The position numbers and the translations under genes were made by a program. The notes under the pieces were generated by a model. That model ran no database searches. It saw nothing but the letters and a program-made list of their open reading frames with translations, and was not told the DNA's origin. Source: Bombus terrestris (Eukaryota > Arthropoda > Insecta > Hymenoptera > Apidae). From it: a DNA stretch of 64,000 bases. Shown piece after piece: positions 1 through 14,000 of the stretch. The DNA is taken from the NCBI RefSeq assembly GCF_910591885.1, contig NW_025963557.1, forward strand, positions 1,984,001-2,048,000, read 5' to 3'. How positions within the stretch are numbered: position 1 is the stretch's first letter; each line of letters opens with the position of its first letter.

Positions 1-210
1 ATGACGTCATGTAGTATTAGGTTACAACGTATGACGTTATTCATTATTACGATATAACGTATGACGTTATGCAGTATTAGGTTATAACGTATGACGTCAT
101 GTTGTTTTGCGTTATAACTTATGATGTTATGCAGTATTACGATACAACGTATGACGTCATGTGGTGTTACGTTATTGCGAATAACGTTATATTGTGTTAC
201 TTTATGACGT

Positions 211-240
211 ATGACGTCATGTAGTATTACGTTATAACGT
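211..240. repeat. Example of the exact consensus 30-bp unit
   Basis: This unit matches the consensus at every position. Its first ten bases, ATGACGTCAT, equal their own reverse complement and contain the octamer TGACGTCA. Its last twelve, ACGTTATAACGT, are also a perfect palindrome, extending to 14 bp (flanking T and A) when the next unit begins with A. ACGT tetramers sit at unit positions 4-7, 19-22 and 27-30. The two 15-bp halves agree at 10 of 15 positions. The consensus unit has 4 C, 6 G and 3 CpG, against 0.8 CpG expected from its base composition. Confidence 0.95.
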
Positions 241-450
241 ATGACGGTATGTAGTATTACGTTATTCCGTATAACGTTATATAGTGTTACTTTATGAAGT
301 ATGACGTTATGTTGTAGTACGTTATAACGTATGACGTTATGGAGTATTACGTTATAACGTATGACGTTATGTAGTATTACGTTATAACGTATGCCGTCAT
401 GTAGTATTACGTTATAACATATGACGTCATGTAGTATTACGATATAACGT

Positions 451-630
451 ACAACGTTATATAGAATTACGATATAACGCACAACGTTATGTCGTATTAC
501 GTTATAACGTATCATGTCATGTAGCATTACGTTATAACGTATAACTTTATGGAGTATTACGTTATAACGTATGATGTCATGTGGTAATACGTTATTACAA
601 ATATCGTAATATTGTGTTACTTTATGACGT
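451..630. repeat. Recurring six-unit (180-bp) cassette
   Basis: Six diagnostic variants follow one another. Two units begin ACAACG (the first with ATATAG, the second with ATGTCG), the third begins ATCATGTCAT, the fourth has CTTTATGGAG, the fifth begins ATGATGTCAT and ends in a TTATTACAA or TTATTACGA variant, and the sixth begins ATATCGTAAT. The same series recurs at 1021-1200 and 1591-1770 and many more times across the window. The fixed order shows that multi-unit blocks, not single units, have been amplified. It is one of the commonest higher-order building blocks here. Confidence 0.85.
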
Positions 631-1770
631 ATGACGTCATGTAGTATTACTTTATGACGTATGACGTCATGTTGTATTACGTTATAACGTATGACGTTAT
701 GGAGTATTACGTTATAACGTATGAGGTCATGTGGTATTACGTTATTACGAATAACGTTATATTGTGTTAATTTATGACGTATGACGTCATGTAGTATTAC
801 TTTATGACGTATGACGTCATGTTGTATTAGGTTACAACGTATGACGTTATGTATTATTACGATATAACGTATGACGTTATGTATTATTACGATATAACGT
901 ATGACGTTATGCAGTATTAGGTTATAACGTATGACGTCATGTAGTTTTGCGTTATAACGTATGCCGTCATGTAGCATTACGTTATAACATATGACGTCAT
1001 GTAGTATTACGATGTAACGTACAACGTTATATAGAATTACGATATAACGCACAACGTTATGTCGTATTACGTTATAACGTATCATGTCATGTAGCATTAC
1101 GTTATAACGTATGACTTTATGGAGTATTACGTTATAACGTATGATGTCATGTGCTATTACGTTATTACGAATATCGTAATATTGTGTTACGTTATGACGT
1201 ATGACGTCATGTAGTATTACTTTATGACGTATGACGTCATGTAGTATTAGGTTACAACGTATGACGTTATGTATTATTACGATATAACGTATGACGTCAT
1301 GTAGTACTACGTTATAACGTATGACGTCATGTAGTATTACGTTATTACGAATATCGTAATATTGTGATCCTTTATGACGTATGACGCCATGTAGTATTAC
1401 TTTATTACGTATGACGTCGTGTAGTATTAGATTACAACGTATGACGTTATGTATTATAACGATATAACGTATGACGTTATGTATTATTACGATATAACGT
1501 ATGACGTCATGTAGTATTAGGTTACAACGTATGACGTTATGTATTATTACGATATAACGTATGACGTCATGTAGTATTACGATATAACGTACAACGTTAT
1601 ATAGAATTACGATATAACGCACAACGTTATGTCGTATTACGTTATAACGTATCATGTCATGTAGCGTTACGTTATAACGTATGACTTTATGGAGTATTAC
1701 GTTATAACGTATGATGTCATGTGGTATTACGTTATTACGAATATCGTAATATTGTGTTACTTTATGACGT

Positions 1771-1920
1771 ATGACGTCATGTAGTATTACTTTATGACGT
1801 ATGACGTCATGTAGTATTACTTTATGACGTATGACGTCATGTAGTATTACTTTATGACGTATGACGTCATGTAGTATTACTTTATGACGTATGACGTCAT
1901 GTAGTATTACTTTATGACGT
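1771..1920. repeat. Homogeneous run of five identical units
   Basis: Five consecutive units carry the TTTATGACGT ending and are identical. The same run recurs at equivalent places with different lengths. It has five units at 10232-10381, 23013-23162, 25203-25352, 32867-33016, 49800-49949 and 63790-63939. It has four at 8342-8461, 13172-13291, 15932-16051 and 17822-17941, and three at 31967-32056, 39391-39480, 42391-42480 and 46411-46500. It always follows a unit beginning ATATCGTAAT. This is a local site of whole-unit expansion and contraction. Confidence 0.9.
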
Positions 1921-2940
1921 ATGACGTCATGTAGTATTAGGTTACAACGTATGACGTTATTCATTATTACGATATAACGTATGACGTTATGCAGTATTAG
2001 GTTATAACGTATGACGTCATGTTGTTTTGCGTTATAACTTATGATGTTATGTAGTATTACGATACAACGTATGACGTCATGTGGTGTTACGTTATTGCGA
2101 ATAACGTTATATTGTGTTACTTTATGACGTATGACGTCATGTAGTATTACGTTATAACGTATGACGGTATGTAGTATTACGTTATTCCGTATAACGTTAT
2201 ATAGTGTTACTTTATGAAGTATGACGTTATGTTGTAGTACGTTATAGCGTATGACGTTATGGAGCATTACGTTATAACGTATAACTTTATGGAGTATTAC
2301 GTTATAACGTATGATGTCATGTGGTAATACGTTATTACAAATATCTTAATATTGTGTTACTTTATGACGTATGACGTCATGTAGTATTACTTTGTGACGT
2401 ATGACGTCATGTTGTATTACGTTATAACGTATGACGTTATGGAGTATTACGTTATAACGTATGAGGTCATGTGGTATTACGTTATTACGAATAACGTTAT
2501 ATTGTGTTAATTTATGACGTATGACGTCATGTAGTATTACTTTATGACGTATGACGTCATGTTGTATTAGGTTACAACGTATGACGTTATGTATTATTAC
2601 GATATAACGTATGACGTTATGTATTATTACGATATAACGTATGACGTTATGCAGTATTAGGTTATAACGTATGACGTCATGTAGTTTTGCGTTATAACGT
2701 ATGCCGTCATGTAGCATTACGTTATAACATATGACGTCATGTAGTATTACGATGTAACGTACAACGTTATATAGAATTACGATATAACGCACAACGTTAT
2801 GTCGTATTACGTTATAACGTATCATGTCATGTAGTATTACGTTATAACGTATGACGTTATGGAGTATTACGTTATAACGTATGACGTCATGTAGTATTAC
2901 TTTATGACGTATGACGTCATGTAGTATTACTTTATGACGT

Positions 2941-5340
2941 ATGACGTCATGTAGTATTAGGTTACAACGTATGACGTTATTCATTATTACGATATAACGT
3001 ATGACGTTATGCAGTATTAGGTTATAACGTATGACGTCATGTTGTTTTGCGTTATAACTTATGATGTTATGTAGTATTACGATACAACGTATGACGTCAT
3101 GTGGTGTTACGTTATTGCGAATAACGTTATATTGTGTTACTTTATGACGTATGACGTCATGTAGTATTACGTTATAACGTATGACGGTATGTAGTATTAC
3201 GTTATTCCGTATAACGTTATATAGTGTTACTTTATGAAGTATGACGTTATGTTGTATTACGTTATAACGTATGACGTTATGGAGTATTACGTTATAACGT
3301 ATGACGTCATGTAGTATTACGTAATAACGTATGCCGTCATGTAGTATTACGTTATAACATATGACGTCATGTAGTATTACGATATAACGTACAACGTTAT
3401 ATAGAATTACGATATAACGCACAACGTTATGTCGTATTACGTTATAACGTATCATGTCATGTAGCATTACGTTATAACGTATAACTTTATGGAGTATTAC
3501 GTTATAACGTATGATGTCATGTGGTAATACGTTATTACAAATATCGTAATATTGTGTTACTTTATGACGTATGACGTCATGTAGTATTACTTTATGACGT
3601 ATGACGTCATGTTGTATTACGTTATAACGTATGACGTTATGGAGTATTACGTTATAACGTATGAGGTCATGTGGTATTACGTTATTACGAATAACGTTAT
3701 ATTGTGTTAATTTATGACGTATGACGTCATGTAGTATTACTTTATGACGTATGACGTCATGTTGTATTAGGTTACAACGTATGACGTTATGTATTATTAC
3801 GATATAACGTATGACGTTATTTATTATTACGATATAACGTATGACGTTATGCAGTATTAGGTTATAACGTATGACGTCATGTAGTTTTGCGTTATAACGT
3901 ATGCCGTCATGTAGCATTACGTTATAACATATGACGTCATGTAGTATTACGATGTAACGTACAACGTTATATAGAATTACGATATAACGCACAACGTTAT
4001 GTCGTATTACGTTATAACGTATCATGTCATGTAGCATTACGTTATAACGTATGACTTTATGGAGTATTACGTTATAACGTATGATGTCATGTGCTATTAC
4101 GTTATTACGAATATCGTAATATTGTGTTACGTTATGACGTATGACGTCATGTAGTATTACTTTATGACGTATGACGTCATGTAGTATTAGGTTACAACGT
4201 ATGACGTTATGTATTATTACGATATAACGTATGACGTCATGTAGTACTACGTTATAACGTATGACGTCATGTAGTATTACGTTATTACGAATATCGTAAT
4301 ATTGTGATCCTTTATGACGTATGACGCCATGTAGTATTACTTTATTACGTATGACGTCGTGTAGTATTAGATTACAACGTATGACGTTATGTATTATAAC
4401 GATATAACGTATGACGTTATGTATTATTACGATATAACGTATGACGTCATGTAGTATTAGGTTACAACGTATGACGTTATGTATTATTACGATATAACGT
4501 ATGACGTCATGTAGTATTACGATATAACGTACAACGTTATATAGAATTACGATATAACGCACAACGTTATGTCGTATTACGTTATAACGTATCATGTCAT
4601 GTAGCGTTACGTTATAACGTATGACTTTATGGAGTATTACGTTATAACGTATGATGTCATGTGGTATTACGTTATTACGAATATCGTAATATTGTGTTAC
4701 TTTATGACGTATGACGTCTTGTAGTATTACTTTATGACGTATGACGTCATGTAGTATTACTTTATGACGTATGACGTCATGTAGTATTACTTTATGACGT
4801 ATGACGTCATGTAGTATTACTTTATGACGTATGACGTCATGTAGTATTAGGTTACAACGTATGACGTTATTCATTATTACGATATAACGTATGACGTTAT
4901 GCAGTATTAGGTTATAACGTATGACGTCATGTTGTTTTGCGTTATAACTTATGATGTTATGTAGTATTACGATACAACGTATGACGTCATGTGGTGTTAC
5001 GTTATTGCGAATAACGTTATATTGTGTTACTTTATGACGTATGACGTCATGTAGTATTACGTTATAACGTATGACGGTATGTAGTATTACGTTATTCCGT
5101 ATAACGTTATATAGTGTTACTTTATGAAGTATGACGTTATGTTGTAGTACGTTATAGCGTATGACGTTATGGAGCATTACGTTATAACGTATAACTTTAT
5201 GGAGTATTACGTTATAACGTATGATGTCATGTGGTAATACGTTATTACAAATATCGTAATATTGTGTTACTTTATGACGTATGACGTCATGTAGTATTAC
5301 TTTATGACGTATGACGTCATGTTGTATTACGTTATAACGT
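2941..5340. repeat. Higher-order block, copy 2 (partner 1-2430)
   Basis: This is the second copy of the segment at 1-2430 and begins 98 units after it. It carries the rare TTCATT variant units at 2971 and 4861, the counterparts of 31 and 1951. The short run of identical units has four members here, the first of which carries a private CTT substitution at 4711. Confidence 0.85.
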
Positions 5341-5550
5341 ATGACGGTATGTAGTATTACGTTATTCCGTATAACGTTATATAGTGTTACTTTATGAAGT
5401 ATGACGTTATGTTGTAGTACGTTATAGCGTATGACGTTATGGAGCATTACGTTATAACGTATAACTTTATGGAGTATTACGTTATAACGTATGATGTCAT
5501 GTGGTAATACGTTATTACAAATATCGTAATATTGTGTTACTTTATAACGT
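5071..5550. repeat. Local tandem duplication of nine units (270 bp)
   Basis: The series starting ATGACGGTAT at 5071 restarts at 5341, 270 bp later, and the two stretches match through the unit at 5521. The same structure is present 8461 bp downstream (from 13532), so the local duplication is older than the 8.46-kb one. Confidence 0.85.
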
Positions 5551-6510
5551 ATGACGTCATGTTGTTTTGCGTTATAACTTATGATGTTATGTAGTATTAC
5601 GATACAACGTATGACGTCATGTGGTGTTACGTTATTGCGAATAACGTTATATTGTGTTAATTTATGACGTATGACGTCATGTAGTATTACTTTATGACGT
5701 ATGACGTCATGTTGTATTAGGTTACAACGTATGACGTTATGTATTATTACGATATAACGTATGACGTCATGTAATATTACGATATAACGTACAACGTTAT
5801 ATAGAATTACGATATAACGCACAACGTTATGTCGTATTACGTTATAACGTATCATGTCATGTAGCGTTACGTTATAACGTATGACTTTATGGAGTATTAC
5901 GTTATAACGTATGATGTCATGTGGTATTACATTATTACGAATATCGTAATATTGTGTTACTTTATGACGTACGACGTCATGTAGTATTACTTTATGACGT
6001 ATGACGTCATGTAGTATTAGGTTACAACGTATGACGTTATGTAGTATTAGGTTACAACGTATGACGTTATGTATTATTACGATATAACGTATGACGTCAT
6101 GTAGTATTACGTTATAACGTATCATGTCATGTAGTATTACGTCATAACGTGTGCCGTCATGTAGTATTACGTTATAACATATGACGTCATGTAGTAATAC
6201 GATATAACGTACAACGTTATATAGAATTACGATATAACGCACAACGTTATGTCGTATTACGTTATAACGTATCATGTCCTGTAGTATTACGTTATAACGT
6301 ATGACGTAATGGAGTATTACGTTATAACGTATGAGGTCATGTGGTATTACGTTATTACGAATAACGTTATATTGTGTTACTTTATGACGTATGACGTCAT
6401 GTAGTATTACTTCATGACGTATGACGTCATGTAGTATTAGGTTACAGCGTATGACGTTATGTATTATTACGATATAACGTATGACGTTATGCAGTATTAG
6501 GTTATAACGT

Positions 6511-7107
6511 ATGACGTCATGTAGTATTACGTTATAACGTATGGCGTTATGTAGTATTACGATATAACGTATGACGTCATGTGGTATTACGTTATTGCGA
6601 ATAACGTTATATTGTGTTACTTTATGACGTATGGCGTCATGTAGTATTACGTTATAACGTATGACGGTATGTAGTGTTACGTTATTGCGAATAACGTTAT
6701 ATTGTGTTACTTTATGACGTATGACGTCATGTAGTATTACGTTATAACGTATGACGGTATGTAGTATTACGTTATTCCGTATAACGTTATATCGTGTTAC
6801 TTTATGACGTATGACGTCATGTAGTATTACTTTATGACGTATGACGTCATGTAGTATTACTTTATAACGTATGACGTCATGTAGTATTACGTTATAACGT
6901 ATGGCGTTATGTAGTATTACGATATAACGTATGACGTCATGTGGTATTACGTTATTGCGAATAACGTTATATTGTGTTACTTTATGACGTATGGCGTCAT
7001 GTAGTATTACGTTATAACGTATGACGGTATGTAGTGTTACGTTATTGCGAATAACGTTATATTGTGTTACTTTATGACGTATGACGTCATGTAGTATTAC
7101 GTTATAA
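6511..7107. repeat. Local tandem duplication of twelve units (360 bp)
   Basis: Units 6511-6870 are repeated from 6871 with a 360-bp offset. Marker units beginning ATGGCG at 6541 and 6631 recur at 6901 and 6991. The two copies part near 7107, where the second joins the series that leads to the +1 scar. The unit at 6841 (TTTATAACGT ending) looks like a hybrid of two unit types. Confidence 0.85.
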
Positions 7108-7110
7108 CAT

Positions 7111-8071
7111 ATGACGTCATGTAGTATTACGATATAACGTACAACGTTATATAGAATTACGATATAACGCACAACGTTATGTCGTATTACGTTATAACGT
7201 ATCATGTCATGTAGCATTACGTTATAACGTATAACTTTATGGAGTATTACGTTATAACGTATGATGTCATGTGGTAATACGTTATTACAAATATCGTAAT
7301 ATTGTGTTACTTTATGACGTATGACGTCATGTAGTATTACTTTATGACGTATGACGTCATGTTGTATTACGTTATAACCCTATGACGTTATGGAGTATTA
7401 CGTTATAACGTATGAGGTCATGTGGTATTACGTTATTACGAATAACGTTATATTGTGTTAATTTATGACGTATGACGTCATGTAGTATTACTTTATGACG
7501 TATGACGTCATGTTGTATTAGGTTACAACGTATGACGTTATGTATTATTACGATATAACGTATGACGTTATGTATTATTACGATATAACGTATGACGTTA
7601 TGCAGTATTAGGTTATAACGTATGACGTCATGTAGTTTTGCGTTATAACGTATGCCGTCATGTAGCATTACGTTATAACGTATGACTTTATGGAGTATTA
7701 CGTTATAACGTATGATGTCATGTGCTATTACGTTATTACGAATATCGTAATATTGTGTTACGTTATGACGTATGACGTCATGTAGTATTACTTTATGACG
7801 TATGACGTCATGTAGTATTAGGTTACAACGTATGACGTTATGTATTATTACGATATAACGTATGACGTCATGTAGTACTACGTTATAACGTATGACGTCA
7901 TGTAGTATTACGTTATTACGAATATCGTAATATTGTGATCCTTTATGACGTATGACGCCATGTAGTATTACTTTATTACGTATGACGTCGTGTAGTATTA
8001 GATTACAACGTATGACGTTATGTATTATAACGATATAACGTATGACGTTATGTATTATTACGATATAACGT
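7111..8071. repeat. Segment duplicated at 21632-22712
   Basis: This segment matches 21632-22712 at an offset of 14521 bp, and both carry the same +1 scar. At 7652 the offset grows by 120 bp, because the unit here combines the start of the unit at 22173 with the end of the unit at 22293. Four units are therefore missing from this copy. Confidence 0.85.
7351..7381. repeat. 31-bp unit: +1 register scar
   Basis: The unit ends TTATAACCCT where its relatives end TTATAACGT, which adds one base and moves all later unit starts from 1 to 2 modulo 30. The identical scar occurs at 21872-21902, so it arose once and was copied. It ends one minus-strand open frame (stop next to 7372). Confidence 0.95.
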
Positions 8072-11000
8072 ATGACGTCATGTAGTATTAGGTTACAACG
8101 TATGACGTTATGTATTATTACGATATAACGTATGACGTCATGTAGTATTACGATATAACGTACAACGTTATATAGAATTACGATATAACGCACAACGTTA
8201 TGTCGTATTACGTTATAACGTATCATGTCATGTAGCGTTACGTTATAACGTATGACTTTATGGAGTATTACGTTATAACGTATGATGTCATGTGGTATTA
8301 CGTTATTACGAATATCGTAATATTGTGTTACTTTATGACGTATGACGTCATGTAGTATTACTTTATGACGTATGACGTCATGTAGTATTACTTTATGACG
8401 TATGACGTCATGTAGTATTACTTTATGACGTATGACGTCATGTAGTATTACTTTATGACGTATGACGTCATGTAGTATTAGGTTACAACGTATGACGTTA
8501 TTCATTATTACGATATAACGTATGACGTTATGCAGTATTAGGTTATAACGTATGACGTCATGTTGTTTTGCGTTATAACTTATGATGTTATGCAGTATTA
8601 CGATACAACGTATGACGTCATGTGGTGTTACGTTATTGCGAATAACGTTATATTGTGTTACTTTATGACGTATGACGTCATGTAGTATTACGTTATAACG
8701 TATGACGGTATGTAGTATTACGTTATTCCGTATAACGTTATATAGTGTTACTTTATGAAGTATGACGTTATGTTGTAGTACGTTATAACGTATGACGTTA
8801 TGGAGTATTACGTTATAACGTATGACGTCATGTAGTATTACGTAATAACGTATGCCGTCATGTAGTATTACGTTATAACATATGACGTCATGTAGTATTA
8901 CGATATAACGTACAACGTTATATAGAATTACGATATAACGCACAACGTTATGTCGTATTACGTTATAACGTATCATGTCATGTAGCATTACGTTATAACG
9001 TATAACTTTATGGAGTATTACGTTATAACGTATGATGTCATGTGGTAATACGTTATTACAAATATCGTAATATTGTGTTACTTTATGACGTATGACGTCA
9101 TGTAGTATTACTTTATGACGTATGACGTCATGTTGTATTACGTTATAACGTATGACGTTATGGAGTATTACGTTATAACGTATGAGGTCATGTGGTATTA
9201 CGTTATTACGAATAACGTTATATTGTGTTAATTTATGACGTATGACGTCATGTAGTATTACTTTATGACGTATGACGTCATGTAGTATTAGGTTACAACG
9301 TATGACGTTATGTATTATTACGATATAACGTATGACGTTATGTATTATTACGATATAACGTATGACGTTATGCAGTATTAGGTTATAACGTATGACGTCA
9401 TGTAGTTTTGCGTTATAACGTATGCCGTCATGTAGCATTACGTTATAACATATGACGTCATGTAGTATTACGATGTAACGTACAACGTTATATAGAATTA
9501 CGATATAACGCACAACGTTATGTCGTATTACGTTATAACGTATCATGTCATGTAGCATTACGTTATAACGTATGACTTTATGGAGTATTACGTTATAACG
9601 TATGATGTCATGTGCTATTACGTTATTACGAATATCGTAATATTGTGTTACGTTATGACGTATGACGTCATGTAGTATTACTTTATGACGTATGACGTCA
9701 TGTAGTATTAGGTTACAACGTATGACGTTATGTATTATTACGATATAACGTATGACGTCATGTAGTACTACGTTATAACGTATGACGTCATGTAGTATTA
9801 CGTTATTACGAATATCGTAATATTGTGATCCTTTATGACGTATGACGCCATGTAGTATTACTTTATTACGTATGACGTCGTGTAGTATTAGATTACAACG
9901 TATGACGTTATGTATTATAACGATATAACGTATGACGTTATGTATTATTACGATATAACGTATGACGTCATGTAGTATTAGGTTACAACGTATGACGTTA
10001 TGTATTATTACGATATAACGTATGACGTCATGTAGTATTACGATATAACGTACAACGTTATATAGAATTACGATATAACGCACAACGTTATGTCGTATTA
10101 CGTTATAACGTATCATGTCATGTAGCGTTACGTTATAACGTATGACTTTATGGAGTATTACGTTATAACGTATGATGTCATGTGGTATTACGTTATTACG
10201 AATATCGTAATATTGTGTTACTTTATGACGTATGACGTCATGTAGTATTACTTTATGACGTATGACGTCATGTAGTATTACTTTATGACGTATGACGTCA
10301 TGTAGTATTACTTTATGACGTATGACGTCATGTAGTATTACTTTATGACGTATGACGTCATGTAGTATTACTTTATGACGTATGACGTCATGTAGTATTA
10401 GGTTACAACGTATGACGTTATTCATTATTACGATATAACGTATGACGTTATGCAGTATTAGGTTATAACGTATGACGTCATGTTGTTTTGCGTTATAACT
10501 TATGATGTTATGTAGTATTACGATACAACGTATGACGTCATGTGGTGTTACGTTATTGCGAATAACGTTATATTGTGTTACTTTATGACGTATGACGTCA
10601 TGTAGTATTACGTTATAACGTATGACGGTATGTAGTATTACGTTATTCCGTATAACGTTATATAGTGTTACTTTATGAAGTATGACGTTATGTTGTAGTA
10701 CGTTATAGCGTATGACGTTATGGAGCATTACGTTATAACGTATAACTTTATGGAGTATTACGTTATAACGTATGATGTCATGTGGTAATACGTTATTACA
10801 AATATCTTAATATTGTGTTACTTTATGACGTATGACGTCATGTAGTATTACTTTGTGACGTATGACGTCATGTTGTATTACGTTATAACGTATGACGTTA
10901 TGGAGTATTACGTTATAACGTATGAGGTCATGTGGTATTACGTTATTACGAATAACGTTATATTGTGTTAATTTATGACGTATGACGTCATGTAGTATTA

Positions 11001-14000
11001 CTTTATGACGTATGACGTCATGTTGTATTAGGTTACAACGTATGACGTTATGTATTATTACGATATAACGTATGACGTTATGTATTATTACGATATAACG
11101 TATGACGTTATGCAGTATTAGGTTATAACGTATGACGTCATGTAGTTTTGCGTTATAACGTATGCCGTCATGTAGCATTACGTTATAACATATGACGTCA
11201 TGTAGTATTACGATGTAACGTACAACGTTATATAGAATTACGATATAACGCACAACGTTATGTCGTATTACGTTATAACGTATCATGTCATGTAGTATTA
11301 CGTTATAACGTATGACGTTATGGAGTATTACGTTATAACGTATGACGTCATGTAGTATTACTTTATGACGTATGACGTCATGTAGTATTACTTTATGACG
11401 TATGACGTCATGTAGTATTAGGTTACAACGTATGACGTTATTCATTATTACGATATAACGTATGACGTTATGCAGTATTAGGTTATAACGTATGACGTCA
11501 TGTTGTTTTGCGTTATAACTTATGATGTTATGTAGTATTACGATACAACGTATGACGTCATGTGGTGTTACGTTATTGCGAATAACGTTATATTGTGTTA
11601 CTTTATGACGTATGACGTCATGTAGTATTACGTTATAACGTATGACGGTATGTAGTATTACGTTATTCCGTATAACGTTATATAGTGTTACTTTATGAAG
11701 TATGACGTTATGTTGTAGTACGTTATAACGTATGACGTTATGGAGTATTACGTTATAACGTATGACGTCATGTAGTATTACGTTATAACGTATGCCGTCA
11801 TGTAGTATTACGTTATAACATATGACGTCATGTAGTATTACGATATAACGTACAACGTTATATAGAATTACGATATAACGCACAACGTTATGTCGTATTA
11901 CGTTATAACGTATCATGTCATGTAGCATTACGTTATAACGTATAACTTTATGGAGTATTACGTTATAACGTATGATGTCATGTGGTAATACGTTATTACA
12001 AATATCGTAATATTGTGTTACTTTATGACGTATGACGTCATGTAGTATTACTTTATGACGTATGACGTCATGTTGTATTACGTTATAACGTATGACGTTA
12101 TGGAGTATTACGTTATAACGTATGAGGTCATGTGGTATTACGTTATTACGAATAACGTTATATTGTGTTAATTTATGACGTATGACGTCATGTAGTATTA
12201 CTTTATGACGTATGACGTCATGTTGTATTAGGTTACAACGTATGACGTTATGTATTATTACGATATAACGTATGACGTTATGTATTATTACGATATAACG
12301 TATGACGTTATGCAGTATTAGGTTATAACGTATGACGTCATGTAGTTTTGCGTTATAACGTATGCCGTCATGTAGCATTACGTTATAACATATGACGTCA
12401 TGTAGTATTACGATGTAACGTACAACGTTATATAGAATTACGATATAACGCACAACGTTATGTCGTATTACGTTATAACGTATCATGTCATGTAGCATTA
12501 CGTTATAACGTATGACTTTATGGAGTATTACGTTATAACGTATGATGTCATGTGCTATTACGTTATTACGAATATCGTAATATTGTGTTACGTTATGACG
12601 TATGACGTCATGTAGTATTACTTTATGACGTATGACGTCATGTAGTATTAGGTTACAACGTATGACGTTATGTATTATTACGATATAACGTATGACGTCA
12701 TGTAGTACTACGTTATAACGTATGACGTCATGTAGTATTACGTTATTACGAATATCGTAATATTGTGATCCTTTATGACGTATGACGCCATGTAGTATTA
12801 CTTTATTACGTATGACGTCGTGTAGTATTAGATTACAACGTATGACGTTATGTATTATAACGATATAACGTATGACGTTATGTATTATTACGATATAACG
12901 TATGACGTCATGTAGTATTAGGTTACAACGTATGACGTTATGTATTATTACGATATAACGTATGACGTCATGTAGTATTACGATATAACGTACAACGTTA
13001 TATAGAATTACGATATAACGCACAACGTTATGTCGTATTACGTTATAACGTATCATGTCATGTAGCGTTACGTTATAACGTATGACTTTATGGAGTATTA
13101 CGTTATAACGTATGATGTCATGTGGTATTACGTTATTACGAATATCGTAATATTGTGTTACTTTATGACGTATGACGTCATGTAGTATTACTTTATGACG
13201 TATGACGTCATGTAGTATTACTTTATGACGTATGACGTCATGTAGTATTACTTTATGACGTATGACGTCATGTAGTATTACTTTATGACGTATGACGTCA
13301 TGTAGTATTAGGTTACAACGTATGACGTTATTCATTATTACGATATAACGTATGACGTTATGCAGTATTAGGTTATAACGTATGACGTCATGTTGTTTTG
13401 CGTTATAACTTATGATGTTATGTAGTATTACGATACAACGTATGACGTCATGTGGTGTTACGTTATTGCGAATAACGTTATATTGTGTTACTTTATGACG
13501 TATGACGTCATGTAGTATTACGTTATAACGTATGACGGTATGTAGTATTACGTTATTCCGTATAACGTTATATAGTGTTACTTTATGAAGTATGACGTTA
13601 TGTTGTAGTACGTTATAGCGTATGACGTTATGGAGCATTACGTTATAACGTATAACTTTATGGAGTATTACGTTATAACGTATGATGTCATGTGGTAATA
13701 CGTTATTACAAATATCGTAATATTGTGTTACTTTATGACGTATGACGTCATGTAGTATTACTTTATGACGTATGACGTCATGTTGTATTACGTTATAACG
13801 TATGACGGTATGTAGTATTACGTTATTCCGTATAACGTTATATAGTGTTACTTTATGAAGTATGACGTTATGTTGTAGTACGTTATAGCGTATGACGTTA
13901 TGGAGCATTACGTTATAACGTATAACTTTATGGAGTATTACGTTATAACGTATGATGTCATGTGGTAATACGTTATTACAAATATCGTAATATTGTGTTA

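Larger units (their letters stand above)
1..2430. repeat. Higher-order block, copy 1 (partner 2941-5340)
   Basis: This 81-unit segment matches 2941-5340 unit by unit. The offset is 2940 bp up to the run of identical units at 1771-1920 and 2910 bp after it, because that run has five units here and four in the partner (4711-4830). Differences are scattered substitutions, for example GCAG versus GTAG in the unit at 121. The left end of this block is cut by the window edge. The match ends near 2430/5340, where the partner enters a local nine-unit duplication. Confidence 0.85.
1..6510. repeat. 8.46-kb offset duplication, left copy
   Basis: The segment aligns with 8462-14971 at a constant offset of 8461 bp. 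Rare TTCATT units at 31, 1951, 2971 and 4861 match those at 8492, 10412, 11432 and 13322. A private G-to-T change that makes ATCTTAAT near 2346 is shared with 10807. The offset is 282 units plus 1 bp, the extra base being the +1 scar at 7351-7381. The match ends at 6510, where this copy lacks the 48 units represented by 14972-15631 plus 20042-20821 and resumes with sequence like 20822 onward. Confidence 0.85.

Noticed and set aside
211..240. TGACGTCA and TTATAA as a working promoter (CRE plus TATA-like)
   Set aside because: The motifs recur in hundreds of units as part of the satellite, with no gene downstream. Their presence follows from the unit sequence and gives no evidence of promoter activity.
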